From positions 186,001-250,000 of the forward strand of contig NZ_JAMTCK010000007.1 of assembly GCF_024171785.1 (NCBI RefSeq): DNA of 64,000 bases, given 5' to 3'. Of this stretch, positions 16,538-24,736 are shown in pieces. The notes under the pieces are model-generated. The model ran no database searches. It saw only the letters and a program-made list of their open reading frames with translations, and was not told the origin of the DNA. Position 1 is the first letter of the stretch; each line of letters begins with the position of its first letter. The translations under genes and the position numbers were made by a program. Source of the DNA: Goodfellowiella coeruleoviolacea (lineage in GTDB: Bacteria; Actinomycetota; Actinomycetes; Mycobacteriales; Pseudonocardiaceae).

Positions 16538-17458
16538 GTGAACGACCAGGTGGTGGTGGATCCGGCCCGGTTGGGGCAGACGGTGTTGGTGGACGGCCGG
16601 CGGCTGGCGTGGGCCGAGTGGGGGCCCGGCGACGGCAGGCCGGTGCTGTTCTGCCCGGGCGCGGCGACCAGCCGCTGGCTGGGCTTCGCCGGTGACGTGC
16701 TCGACGCGCTGGGCGTGCGGCTGATCTCGGTGGACCGGCCGGGTCTCGGCGGCTCCGATCCGCTGCCCGGCCGGAGCCTGCTGGACTGGGCCGCCGACGT
16801 GCGCCAGCTCGCCGAGTCGCGGGAGCTGACCGGACTGGCCGCGGTCGGGCTGTCCCAGGGCGCGCCGTTCGCGCTGGCGTGCGCGGCCACGGGAGTGGTG
16901 ACCGGGGCCGCGGTGGTGTCCGGCACCGACGAGCTGGCCAACCCCGGCTTCGGCGACGCGCTCCACCCGGACGTGCGCGGCATGGTCGCGGCGGCAGCGG
17001 CCGACCCGGTGGCCGCCGAGGCGTCCTTCGCCGCCTTCGGCAGCGCCGAGGTCATGTGGGACCTGATCGTGCGGCACAGCCACGACGTGGACCGGCGGGT
17101 GTACACCGAACCGGTGTTCGCGGCGGCCTACCGCCGCGCGCTGGCCGAGGGCTTCGCCCAGGGCCCGGCCGGGTACGCCAGGGACACCCTGCTCGCCAAC
17201 AGCCCGTGGCCGTTCGACCCGGCCGACATCACCGTCGCGGTCGACCTCTGGTACGGCGCACTGGACACCAGCCTCAGCCACTCGCCCGACCACGGCGGGT
17301 TGCTGGCCGCCCGGCTGCCGGACGCCCGCCGGCACGTGCTGCCCGAGGCCGGCGGCGCGCTGCTGTGGACGCACGGCGAGCAGGTCCTGCGCGACCTGCT
17401 GTCGGGAGTCGCGAAGGGACGGTCGGCGACCGGGGGAACCGCGTCGGCCGCTCGGTGA
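16538..17458 (+). CDS. Alpha/beta hydrolase
   Basis: A 306-residue alpha/beta hydrolase. The oxyanion-hole loop is FCPGAATSRW, the strand before the elbow gives the nucleophile in GLSQGAP (serine near residue 109), and RPGLGGSD is the usual turn after strand 4. The expected C-terminal His is less clear (LWTHGEQVL is the best candidate). The substrate is unknown. The start is the GTG at 16538; upstream GGCGGG is a weak site. The 257-base spacer on its left holds nothing I can support. Confidence 0.8.
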   Translation: MNDQVVVDPARLGQTVLVDGRRLAWAEWGPGDGRPVLFCPGAATSRWLGFAGDVLDALGVRLISVDRPGLGGSDPLPGRSLLDWAADVRQLAESRELTGLAAVGLSQGAPFALACAATGVVTGAAVVSGTDELANPGFGDALHPDVRGMVAAAAADPVAAEASFAAFGSAEVMWDLIVRHSHDVDRRVYTEPVFAAAYRRALAEGFAQGPAGYARDTLLANSPWPFDPADITVAVDLWYGALDTSLSHSPDHGGLLAARLPDARRHVLPEAGGALLWTHGEQVLRDLLSGVAKGRSATGGTASAAR

Positions 17459-17493
17459 CCGGATGCGGTCAGTTGGTTGACCTGGCGGGCAGA

Positions 17494-17511
17494 TGGCCCA
17501 GGATTGGGCCA
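17494..17511. promoter_or_regulatory. Inverted repeat TGGCCCA-N4-TGGGCCA upstream of the Tat-exported hydrolase
   Basis: Seven-base perfect arms at 17494-17500 and 17505-17511 with spacer GGAT. It lies 35 bases after the hydrolase stop and about 115 bases before the next start, so it may be an operator or a short terminator stem. Confidence 0.4.
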
Positions 17512-17626
17512 CAGGTCCGATGAACACCGGCCCACCGTGGTCGGCGGAGTGTGGGCCAGGCCGCCAGGGCGGGGAAGCCCGCCAGGTCCGGCTGCTCGTG
17601 ACCAGGGTGCGGAAGGGCGGCGTGTC

Positions 17627-19783
17627 ATGGTGATCAACCGCAGGGGATTCCTGGCCGGCACCGCGGGTGGCCTGGCAACCACCGGACTGCTCGCCACGCC
17701 GGCACTGGCCGGCCCCGCGGCGTCCTCGGCCCCGGCGGGCGGCGGCCGGATCGACCGCAGGGCCGTGGTGTCCCGGCACGACGTGGTCCGCACGGCCAGC
17801 GACCCCCAGGTGCCGGTCCAGGTCGGCAACGGCGGGTTCGCCTTCGGCGCCGACATCACCGGTCTGCAGACGTTCGTCCCGTTCGCCACCATGTCCGACT
17901 GGGGCTGGCACAGTGACGCGCTGCCCCCTGGCGAGCGGCCGGAGAACTTCACCGGGGTGGAGTGGGAGACGCACGGGCGGATGGTCCGCTATCCCATGGA
18001 GGACCCCGCCCACCCCGAGCTGTCCTCGTGGCTGCGGGCCAACCCGCACCGGATCAACCTCGGCCGCGTCGGCCTGTTGCTGCGCCGCGCGGACGGCAGT
18101 GCGGTGACCGAGGCCGACCTGACCGACCGGCACCAGCGGCTCGACCTGTGGACCGGAACGCTGCACAGCGAGTTCACAGTGGACGGTGCACGGGTGAGCG
18201 TGCGCACCTGCGTGCACCCGGAACTGGACGCGCTGGCCGTGCGGATCGCCTCCCCGCTGGTGGCCGACGGCCGGCTCGGCGTGTTCCTGGACTTCCCGTA
18301 CGCCAACGGCAAGGACAAGTTCTCCGCGCCGTACGTGGGGATCTGGGACCAGCCGGAGGCGCACAGCACCGAGCTGCACCGGCGCGGCGAGCACGCCGCC
18401 ACCATCACCCACCGGCTCGACGACACCGGCTACGCGGTCGGGCTCGCCTGGCGCGCCGACGCCGACGTGTCGCCTGTGGACGGTCAGCCGCACCGGTACC
18501 TGGTCACCGCCGGGCGCGGCCAAATCCTCGACCTGACCTGCCTGTTCACCCCCGCGCGGGTGGACGGCGTGCCGTCGGCCGAGCAGGTCGCCGAGGCCAG
18601 CGCCCGGCAGTGGCCCCGGTTCTGGAACTCCGGCGGGGTGATCGACCTGTCCGACAGCCGCGACCCGCGCTGGCGCGAACTGGAGCGGCGGATCGTGCTC
18701 GGCCAGTACACGATGCTGGTCAACGAGACCGGCGACACCCCGCCGCAGGAGTCCGGCCTGGCCAACAACGGCTGGTACGGCAAGTTCCACCTGGAGATGC
18801 TCTTCTGGCACGCGGCGCACCACGCGCTGTGGGACCGGTGGCCCCTGGTCAACCCCATGCTCGACAGCTACCGCCAGCTGCTGCCCTCGGCGCGGGAAAC
18901 CGCGCGGCAGCAGGGTTACGCGGGCGCGCGCTGGCCCAAGATGATCGACCCGAGTGGACGGACCTCGCCCGGGGAGATCAACGCGCTGCTGATCTGGCAG
19001 CAGCCGCACCCGGTCTTCTTCGCCGAACTGGACTACCGCGCGCACCCGACCCGGGCCACCCTGCTGAAGTGGCGGGACGTCATCACCGCCACCGCCGACT
19101 TCATGGCCTCCTACGCGTTCGACGAGGGCGGCCGGTACGTGCTCGGCCCGCCGCTGCACGTGGTGTCGGAGAACACCGAACCGAGGACCACGGTCAACCC
19201 GGCGTTCGAGCTGTCGTACTGGCGGTTCGGGCTGCGCGTGGCCCAGCAGTGGCGCACCCGGCTGGGCATGGGCCGGGACCGGCGCTGGGACGCGGTGCTG
19301 CGCGGCCTGGCGCCGCTGCCCGTGCAGGACGGCCGGTACGTGCTGTACGAGGGCGTGGAGAACATGTGGACCGACTACAACTTCGAGCACCCCGCCCTGT
19401 CCGGGCTGTACGGGTGGCTGCCCGGTGACGGTGTCGACCTGCCCACCGTGCGCGCCACCGCCGACAAGATCCACCAGGTGTGGCGCTTCGCCGAGGGCTG
19501 GGGCTGGGACTTCCCCATGCTGGCGATGAACGCCGCCCGCCTCGGCGACGGCGAGCGGGCCATCGAGTACCTGCTGCACGAGCAGTTCGAGTTCAAGGAC
19601 ACCGGCCTGCCCACCGGCGGCGCCAAGGTGCCCCTGCCGTACTTCCCGGGCACCGGTGGCCTGCTCTACGCGGTCGCGGCCATGTGCGCCGGGTGGGGCA
19701 CCGGCGGCCCCGGCCACGCGCCCGGGTTCCCCGCCAACGGCCGCTGGACCGTCCGCTGGGAAGGTCTGCGCCCCGCCATCTGA
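17627..19783 (+). CDS. Tat-exported (alpha/alpha)6-barrel glycoside hydrolase/phosphorylase, GH65-like
   Basis: A 718-residue protein. The N terminus has a twin-arginine signal (INRRGFLAGTAGG, then ATPALAGPA), so it is folded before export. An N-terminal beta-sandwich (VGNGGFAFGADITGLQTFVP) precedes a helical barrel with WYGKFHLEMLFWHAAHHALWDRW, which holds the likely catalytic glutamate, and later MWTDYNFEHPALSGLYGW. The arrangement resembles clan GH-L enzymes such as GH65, or GH95-like proteins; the exact family and sugar are not settled by eye. The ATG at 17627 has GGAAGGG ten bases upstream. It stands alone between an alpha/beta hydrolase and the DUF5946 pair. Confidence 0.7.
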   Translation: MVINRRGFLAGTAGGLATTGLLATPALAGPAASSAPAGGGRIDRRAVVSRHDVVRTASDPQVPVQVGNGGFAFGADITGLQTFVPFATMSDWGWHSDALPPGERPENFTGVEWETHGRMVRYPMEDPAHPELSSWLRANPHRINLGRVGLLLRRADGSAVTEADLTDRHQRLDLWTGTLHSEFTVDGARVSVRTCVHPELDALAVRIASPLVADGRLGVFLDFPYANGKDKFSAPYVGIWDQPEAHSTELHRRGEHAATITHRLDDTGYAVGLAWRADADVSPVDGQPHRYLVTAGRGQILDLTCLFTPARVDGVPSAEQVAEASARQWPRFWNSGGVIDLSDSRDPRWRELERRIVLGQYTMLVNETGDTPPQESGLANNGWYGKFHLEMLFWHAAHHALWDRWPLVNPMLDSYRQLLPSARETARQQGYAGARWPKMIDPSGRTSPGEINALLIWQQPHPVFFAELDYRAHPTRATLLKWRDVITATADFMASYAFDEGGRYVLGPPLHVVSENTEPRTTVNPAFELSYWRFGLRVAQQWRTRLGMGRDRRWDAVLRGLAPLPVQDGRYVLYEGVENMWTDYNFEHPALSGLYGWLPGDGVDLPTVRATADKIHQVWRFAEGWGWDFPMLAMNAARLGDGERAIEYLLHEQFEFKDTGLPTGGAKVPLPYFPGTGGLLYAVAAMCAGWGTGGPGHAPGFPANGRWTVRWEGLRPAI

Positions 19784-19886
19784 CCCGCCCGGGCCGTTCC
19801 CGTCACCCGAGGGGGTTGACCCTCCAGCCGCTGGAAGCCCTAGTGTCGCGACCACCGGCCAGACCGCGCGACCAGTGAGGAACACC

Positions 19887-20444
19887 ATGAGCACCCCGCA
19901 CGAGGTGGCGGCCAGCACGGCCACCGTGCCGTGCACCGGCTGCGGCGCACAGGTGCCCGACGTCGACGGCCCCACGCACGCCTACCTGTCCGCCTCGCCC
20001 GGATGCTGGCAGCGGTACGGCGAAGTCGCCACCAGCCTGCTCGCCGGCGCGGGCGACACCGCGGCGCGCTGGTGCCATGTGGACTGCTACGCCGCCCAAC
20101 ACCCGGGCGGCGCCGAGCACGACCGGAGACAACGCCAGTCGGTCGCGGTCCACCTGACCGCGCTGTGCCTGCTGGTGCACCACGGCGTGCCGGCGAACCG
20201 GGTGGCCGCGCTGCGCGGACGGCTCAGCCAGACGGTGCTGCCGCGCCTCGGCCTGGCCGACTGGCCCTACCTGACGCCCCCGACGACACCCGGCACCGTG
20301 ACCGTGGCGGAGGTCCACGCCGCCCACCAGGACGACCGCGTGGCCGTTGGTGAGCGGTGGCTCGGCGCGGTGTGGTCCGCGTGGAGCGCGCACCACCGGA
20401 CGGTCCAGGAATGGGCTCAGGCCGCGTTGGGCGGACGTGGATGA
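19887..20444 (+). CDS. DUF5946 family protein, first of a tandem pair
   Basis: A 185-residue protein with the DUF5946 hallmarks: an N-terminal PCTGCGAQVPDVDGPTH pair of cysteines and the DCYAAQHPGG motif, followed by a helical region (SVAVHLTALCLLVHHGV). A zinc site from the cysteines and a His of the second motif is plausible. Its function is unknown. TGAGGA stands six bases before the ATG. The stop overlaps the ATG of the next gene (ATGA), so both are made together. Confidence 0.8.
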   Translation: MSTPHEVAASTATVPCTGCGAQVPDVDGPTHAYLSASPGCWQRYGEVATSLLAGAGDTAARWCHVDCYAAQHPGGAEHDRRQRQSVAVHLTALCLLVHHGVPANRVAALRGRLSQTVLPRLGLADWPYLTPPTTPGTVTVAEVHAAHQDDRVAVGERWLGAVWSAWSAHHRTVQEWAQAALGGRG

Positions 20445-20953
20445 GCAGGGCCACCGTCAGCACCTGCCCGGGCTGCGGCCTGTCGCGTCCCGACGCCGGG
20501 GGAGTCGGGCCCACCGAGCGCACCGCGTCGGCCGCCTGCGCCGAGCGCTACGGCGAACTGCTCGCCCGTTCCTACGGCATTGCCGAGTACCGGCCGGTGC
20601 ACCAGATCGTGGTGGACGCCTACGCGGCCCAGCACCCGGGTGGCACCAGCCGGCGGGAGATCCAGCGCGTGGCGCTGTGCCTGATGACGCTGTGCCTGTT
20701 CATCGAGGACGGTGCCGATCCGAGGGACGGTCCGGTGCTGCACAAGCGGATGGTGGCGACGCGCCCGGACTTCCACCGGCTGGACCCGCCGGCGCACCGC
20801 GGCCGGCTGACCGTGGCGGACGTGCTCGCCGCCGACAGCGCGGCCGAGCACACGCGGCTGGTCTGGGCCTGGGGGCGTGACGTGTGGCAGGCGTGGGCCC
20901 CGCACCACGCCACCATCCGCGCCTGGAACAGACTGGCCCTGGGCGCCGGATGA
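20441..20953 (+). CDS. DUF5946 family protein, second of a tandem pair
   Basis: A 170-residue paralogue of the preceding gene: STCPGCGLSRPDAGG at the N terminus, VVDAYAAQHPGGTSRREIQRVALCLMTLCLF in the middle, and a matching C terminus (VWQAWAPHHATIRAWNRLALG against VWSAWSAHHRTVQEWAQAALG). The ATG at 20441 overlaps the upstream TGA. The pair arose by tandem duplication followed by clear divergence. Together they precede the small protein at 21001 and the NACHT gene on the same strand. Confidence 0.8.
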   Translation: MSRATVSTCPGCGLSRPDAGGVGPTERTASAACAERYGELLARSYGIAEYRPVHQIVVDAYAAQHPGGTSRREIQRVALCLMTLCLFIEDGADPRDGPVLHKRMVATRPDFHRLDPPAHRGRLTVADVLAADSAAEHTRLVWAWGRDVWQAWAPHHATIRAWNRLALGAG

Positions 20954-20988
20954 CCTCGCGGACGACTGCTGAACGGACCACCTGGTTG

Positions 20989-21001
20989 TAGTCTCAACAG
21001 G
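20989..21001 (+). promoter_or_regulatory. Possible -10 element for a leaderless transcript
   Basis: TAGTCT at 20989-20994 fits the TAnnnT -10 pattern and ends six bases before the GTG at 21001, so transcription would start at or just before the start codon. No clear -35 is seen. Confidence 0.35.
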
Positions 21002-21285
21002 TGCAGTTCATGGTCATTACCCACCGGTACAGCGATCGGTTCACCGACGAGGACTACGCGGCCGTCCTGCCCGAGGAGACCGACACGGTCCGCCAGCTCT
21101 TCGCCACCGGCGCGGTCCGGCAGATCTGGTCGCGCGGCGACATCAAGGGCGCCTGTTTCCTGGTCGAGGCCGACTCGCCGGCCGACGCCGAAGCCGTGGT
21201 GGCCACCCTCCCGCTGGCACAGAAGAAGATGTCCAACTTCCAGATCATCCCGTTGCACCCGTACGTCGGTTTCGGGCCAGCCTGA
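21001..21285 (+). CDS. Small YCII/muconolactone-isomerase-like protein
   Basis: A 94-residue protein with a dimeric alpha+beta (ferredoxin-like) barrel pattern: MQFMVITHRYSDRFTDEDYAA, then TGAVRQIWSRGDIKGACFLVEADSPADAEAVVATLPL, KMSNFQIIPLHPYVGF. It resembles muconolactone isomerase or YCII-like proteins; its reaction is unknown. There is no ribosome site before the GTG, which fits a leaderless message. A clean hairpin at 21302-21321 separates it from the NACHT gene. Confidence 0.75.
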   Translation: MQFMVITHRYSDRFTDEDYAAVLPEETDTVRQLFATGAVRQIWSRGDIKGACFLVEADSPADAEAVVATLPLAQKKMSNFQIIPLHPYVGFGPA

Positions 21286-21301
21286 CCGGCGTTTGCTTGA
21301 T

Positions 21302-21321
21302 CCCGGCCCGTCAGGGCCGGG
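21302..21321. terminator. Hairpin between the small protein and the NACHT gene
   Basis: CCCGGCCC (21302-21309) pairs with GGGCCGGG (21314-21321), loop GTCA, 17 bases after the stop at 21285. It suggests the NACHT gene has its own promoter or is only partly read from upstream. Confidence 0.6.
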
Positions 21322-21372
21322 CCGCACGGCAGGATGAGCGTGCCCCTGTCGTCGCGGAAGGACCGATGCGCG

Positions 21373-24300
21373 GTGAGCACGTTCAGCTACGCCGAAGCCG
21401 TGAAACTGCTCGGCGCCCGGGAGAGCAAGCTCGTCAACGCCCTGGACAAGATCCTGAGCGGCGCGCTGCTCGGCGGGTCCGCGCTCGACCTGTTCGGCCT
21501 GATCGGCTGGTTCGACGCCAAGTCCGACTTCATCCGGCTGTGCCACGAGTTCGTGACCAAGGCGGCGGAGAAGCGCACTGGTCTGTCCCGCTACGACCGC
21601 ACCCAGCGGCTGCACGCCGCGCACGCCGTCATCGTGCTCACCGCGTTCTTCGAGGCGTTCGACGAACTGGACATCCCGGTCAACTCAAGGGAACTGGAGC
21701 TGACCAGGGAACGGCAGGTGGTGCTGGCCAAGGCCGGCCCCTGGCTGTCCGGTCTGGCGAACCTGTCCCTGCCACTGGCGATCCCGGAGCGCTCGCACGA
21801 GGAGAACCTGAAGTTCGTCAGGTCCTACTACCAGCGGCTGGCTGAAGAACTGGCCGACCTGGTCAGGGGGCTGGCCGTCTGGGACCGGTTGACCGAGACC
21901 GAGCAGGGCCGGCTCGCCGCGGCGTTGGGCGAGACCCTGGCCGAGGTGGCCGGCCGCCGCTACCAGGAACTGCTGGGGCGACTCGCGGTCGACTGCCCCG
22001 AGTTCGGCTTCTGGTTGTCGCTGCGGGACGGTCAGGCGACGCGTGGCGCGGTCCGCGAGGTGGACAAGGCCCTGGCGGAGGTGGAGCGGTTACTCGGCTC
22101 GCTCGCGCTCGGCAACACCCCGCAGGAGTACCGCGCCGAACTCGCCCGCACCTACCGCGCGGTGCTCAACCACCCGATCATCAACCCGGACGAGGTCCCC
22201 GACGGCCTGACCATCCCGCTGCTCGCCGACTGCTACATCGACCCGCGCTTCCAGGCGTGCGAGGTGGACGCGACCTGCACGCCGGCCCAGACTTCCTGGT
22301 GGGACAACACTGATGCGCGCGACGACGTGCACCGATTCCTCACCGGGTACCTGACCTCCCCGAAGGCGGTCCGCAAACCCCTGCTCGTGCTGGGTGATCC
22401 CGGCTCGGGCAAGTCCGTGCTGACCAAGGTGCTGGCGGCCCGGCTGCCGGCGACCGACTTCATGGTCGTGCGGGTGGAACTGCGCACGGTCCCCACCGAG
22501 GCGGACCTGGTCGAGCAGATCGAGCACGGCCTGCGGGCCGCCCTGCACGAGCAGGTTTCCTGGGGTCGGTTGGCCAGAACCGCCCCGCCGGCACTGCCCG
22601 TGGTGCTGCTCGACGGGTTCGACGAACTGCTCCAGGCGACGGGTGTCAGCCAGACCGGTTACCTGACCAGGATCGCGCAGTTCCAACGGGAGAGCGTCGA
22701 CCGGGGGCACCCGGTGGCCGTCGTGGTGACCAGCCGGATCAGCGTGGCCGACCGCGCGACCATCCCGGACGACGCGACCGTGATGCGGCTGCTGCCGTTC
22801 GACGAGCAGCAGGTGGCCCGCTGGCTGGAGGCGTGGAACGCGGCGAACGGGAGTTTCTTCGCCGCCAACGGTTTGTCGTCGCTGAGCGTGGAAACCGCCA
22901 TGACTTATCCCGCCCTGGCGGAACAACCCCTGCTGCTGCTGATGCTCGCGCTCTACGACGCGGACGGCAACGCGTTGCAGCGCAATCGGGACACCATTGG
23001 CGAGGCTGAGCTGTACGAGCGCCTGCTCACCAGGTTCGCCCGGCGGGAGGTGGTCAAGGACCAGGTGGACCGCACCGAGGACGCCCTGCGCGAGGACATC
23101 AAGGACGAGCTGGAACGGTTGTCCGTGGTGGCGTTCGCGATGTTCAACCGGGGCACCCAGTGGGTCACCGAACACGACCTCGACCAGGACCTGGGCGCGC
23201 TGTTGAACGTCCAGCCGGACCGCACCGGCACCCGCACCCCGCTCGGCGCGGGCGAGGCGGTGCTCGGCCGGTTCTTCTTCATCCAGCGCGCCGAAGCGGT
23301 GCGGGACGAGAAAACCCTGCGCACGTACGAGTTCCTGCACGCCACGTTCGGCGAGTTCCTGGTGGCCAGGCACATCTGGCGGATCCTGGGCGACATCCTC
23401 CAGGTGGAACAGTCAAAGCCACGACGAATGCGAGTTGAAGCACCTGACGACAGCGAACTGCGCGCCCTGCTCTCCTTCGCGCCGCTGTGTTCCCGCACTC
23501 CCGTGGTCACGTTCCTGCAGGAGCTGGCGAACGCGACCGCGCCCGAGCGGCGAGACGCCCTCGGTTCACTGGTCGGGCAGCTGTTCCAGCTCGCGGAGCA
23601 GCCCCGGCACGAGGACAGGTTCACGCGGTACGAGCCGGTTGAGTTGACACCGTCCACCCGGTCTGCGACCTACCGGGTCAACCTGGTGCTGCTCGCCGTT
23701 GTCGTCCGGGGCGAACTGCTGGGCAGCGAGTTGTTCGGCGACGAGTTGTTCGGTGACGCGGATGACGTGGTGGACAGGTGGCGTCGGGAAGCCCTGCACT
23801 GGAAGTCGCGGATCGCGCACTGGTGGACCCTGGTGAATCTGCTGCACCTGGAACGCCTGTGGCACGAGGGGCAACGGGACATCCGCCTGCGCATCACCTC
23901 CGCGCCGGAGCCGGTGCCGCCGGTCGACGTCGTCTGGGCGACCGGTTTGCACCGCGAGAAGTGGCCTCGCGGGGAACGCATCCACCTGATCACCAGCGAC
24001 CGGGAGCTGCATTTTCTGTGTGATCGCCACGCTGACCTGCTGCGGCACGAGGTTGAGCCGTTGAGCGATCGGATGCGTGCCGTTGTCCAGGTCGCCGAGG
24101 GCAACTGGGTGACGGACAACCATGTGGTTTCTCGGCTGCTGGCCGCCGCGGACGCCGACGAGCGGAGGAGTTGGTACCCGGGAGCGGTGGCGCAGTTGGC
24201 GGCGATTCTGGAGTACTGGAACGGCCCGGCTAAGCGGCTGGCGACGTTCGTGGCCGACCTCGTCTGCACTGATCCGGCGGTGGACGAGGGGTTGCTCGAA

Positions 24301-24633
24301 GAACTGATGACCGGAGCGGGGAGCCTGGTGTGGGCCGGTGTCTGCCGGCGGCTGGGGCTCGGCGGTGATGACATCGTGTTGCTGGACATCCTGGCGCGGC
24401 ACTGGGACGTGGAACGGGCGCTGGAGTCCATTCCGGACGTGGTGGTGGACGCGTGGCTGCGACTGCACGAACGCGGGCACGTCTTCGCCCCCGCGGCCGG
24501 TTGCCCCGACCTGGCTGACGTAATTCGTGGAGTCGATCTGCTCGCACTTGCCGCCACCCGGCCGGATCTGATCAAGCGGGCGCGCACGGCCATGTCGGAA
24601 CTCGACCAGGAACAGCTGATCTCCTGGCCGTGA
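21373..24633 (+). CDS. NACHT-domain STAND NTPase, candidate antiviral sensor
   Basis: A 1086-residue three-part protein. Residues 1 to about 290 are helical, beginning FSYAEAVKLLGARESKLV with GLFDAKxxF-like and GLSRYDRT features, which I associate with one of the NACHT N-terminal helical domains (NNH7 type). The NACHT core has Walker A GDPGSGKS at about 341, Walker B VVLLDGFDELL at about 408, and VVVTSRIS (sensor). Then comes a winged-helix-like region (YEFLHATFGEFLVARHIW) and a leucine-rich helical C-terminal part of about 400 residues, perhaps the ligand-sensing part. No effector such as a nuclease, TIR or protease domain is obvious, so the N-terminal helices may be the effector. The GTG at 21373 follows GGAAGGA. 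The gene seems slightly less G+C-rich than its neighbours, hinting at transfer. Confidence 0.82.
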   Translation: MSTFSYAEAVKLLGARESKLVNALDKILSGALLGGSALDLFGLIGWFDAKSDFIRLCHEFVTKAAEKRTGLSRYDRTQRLHAAHAVIVLTAFFEAFDELDIPVNSRELELTRERQVVLAKAGPWLSGLANLSLPLAIPERSHEENLKFVRSYYQRLAEELADLVRGLAVWDRLTETEQGRLAAALGETLAEVAGRRYQELLGRLAVDCPEFGFWLSLRDGQATRGAVREVDKALAEVERLLGSLALGNTPQEYRAELARTYRAVLNHPIINPDEVPDGLTIPLLADCYIDPRFQACEVDATCTPAQTSWWDNTDARDDVHRFLTGYLTSPKAVRKPLLVLGDPGSGKSVLTKVLAARLPATDFMVVRVELRTVPTEADLVEQIEHGLRAALHEQVSWGRLARTAPPALPVVLLDGFDELLQATGVSQTGYLTRIAQFQRESVDRGHPVAVVVTSRISVADRATIPDDATVMRLLPFDEQQVARWLEAWNAANGSFFAANGLSSLSVETAMTYPALAEQPLLLLMLALYDADGNALQRNRDTIGEAELYERLLTRFARREVVKDQVDRTEDALREDIKDELERLSVVAFAMFNRGTQWVTEHDLDQDLGALLNVQPDRTGTRTPLGAGEAVLGRFFFIQRAEAVRDEKTLRTYEFLHATFGEFLVARHIWRILGDILQVEQSKPRRMRVEAPDDSELRALLSFAPLCSRTPVVTFLQELANATAPERRDALGSLVGQLFQLAEQPRHEDRFTRYEPVELTPSTRSATYRVNLVLLAVVVRGELLGSELFGDELFGDADDVVDRWRREALHWKSRIAHWWTLVNLLHLERLWHEGQRDIRLRITSAPEPVPPVDVVWATGLHREKWPRGERIHLITSDRELHFLCDRHADLLRHEVEPLSDRMRAVVQVAEGNWVTDNHVVSRLLAAADADERRSWYPGAVAQLAAILEYWNGPAKRLATFVADLVCTDPAVDEGLLEELMTGAGSLVWAGVCRRLGLGGDDIVLLDILARHWDVERALESIPDVVVDAWLRLHERGHVFAPAAGCPDLADVIRGVDLLALAATRPDLIKRARTAMSELDQEQLISWP

Positions 24634-24736
24634 TCCCGTAGTGCGGTGATCAACCAAGCGGGTGGGGCGTCACCGGTCACGGGTGGGTTTGCCCGTGCGG
24701 GGGAGTGGGCAACATGCCGGGAAAGGAGGTGTGGAC

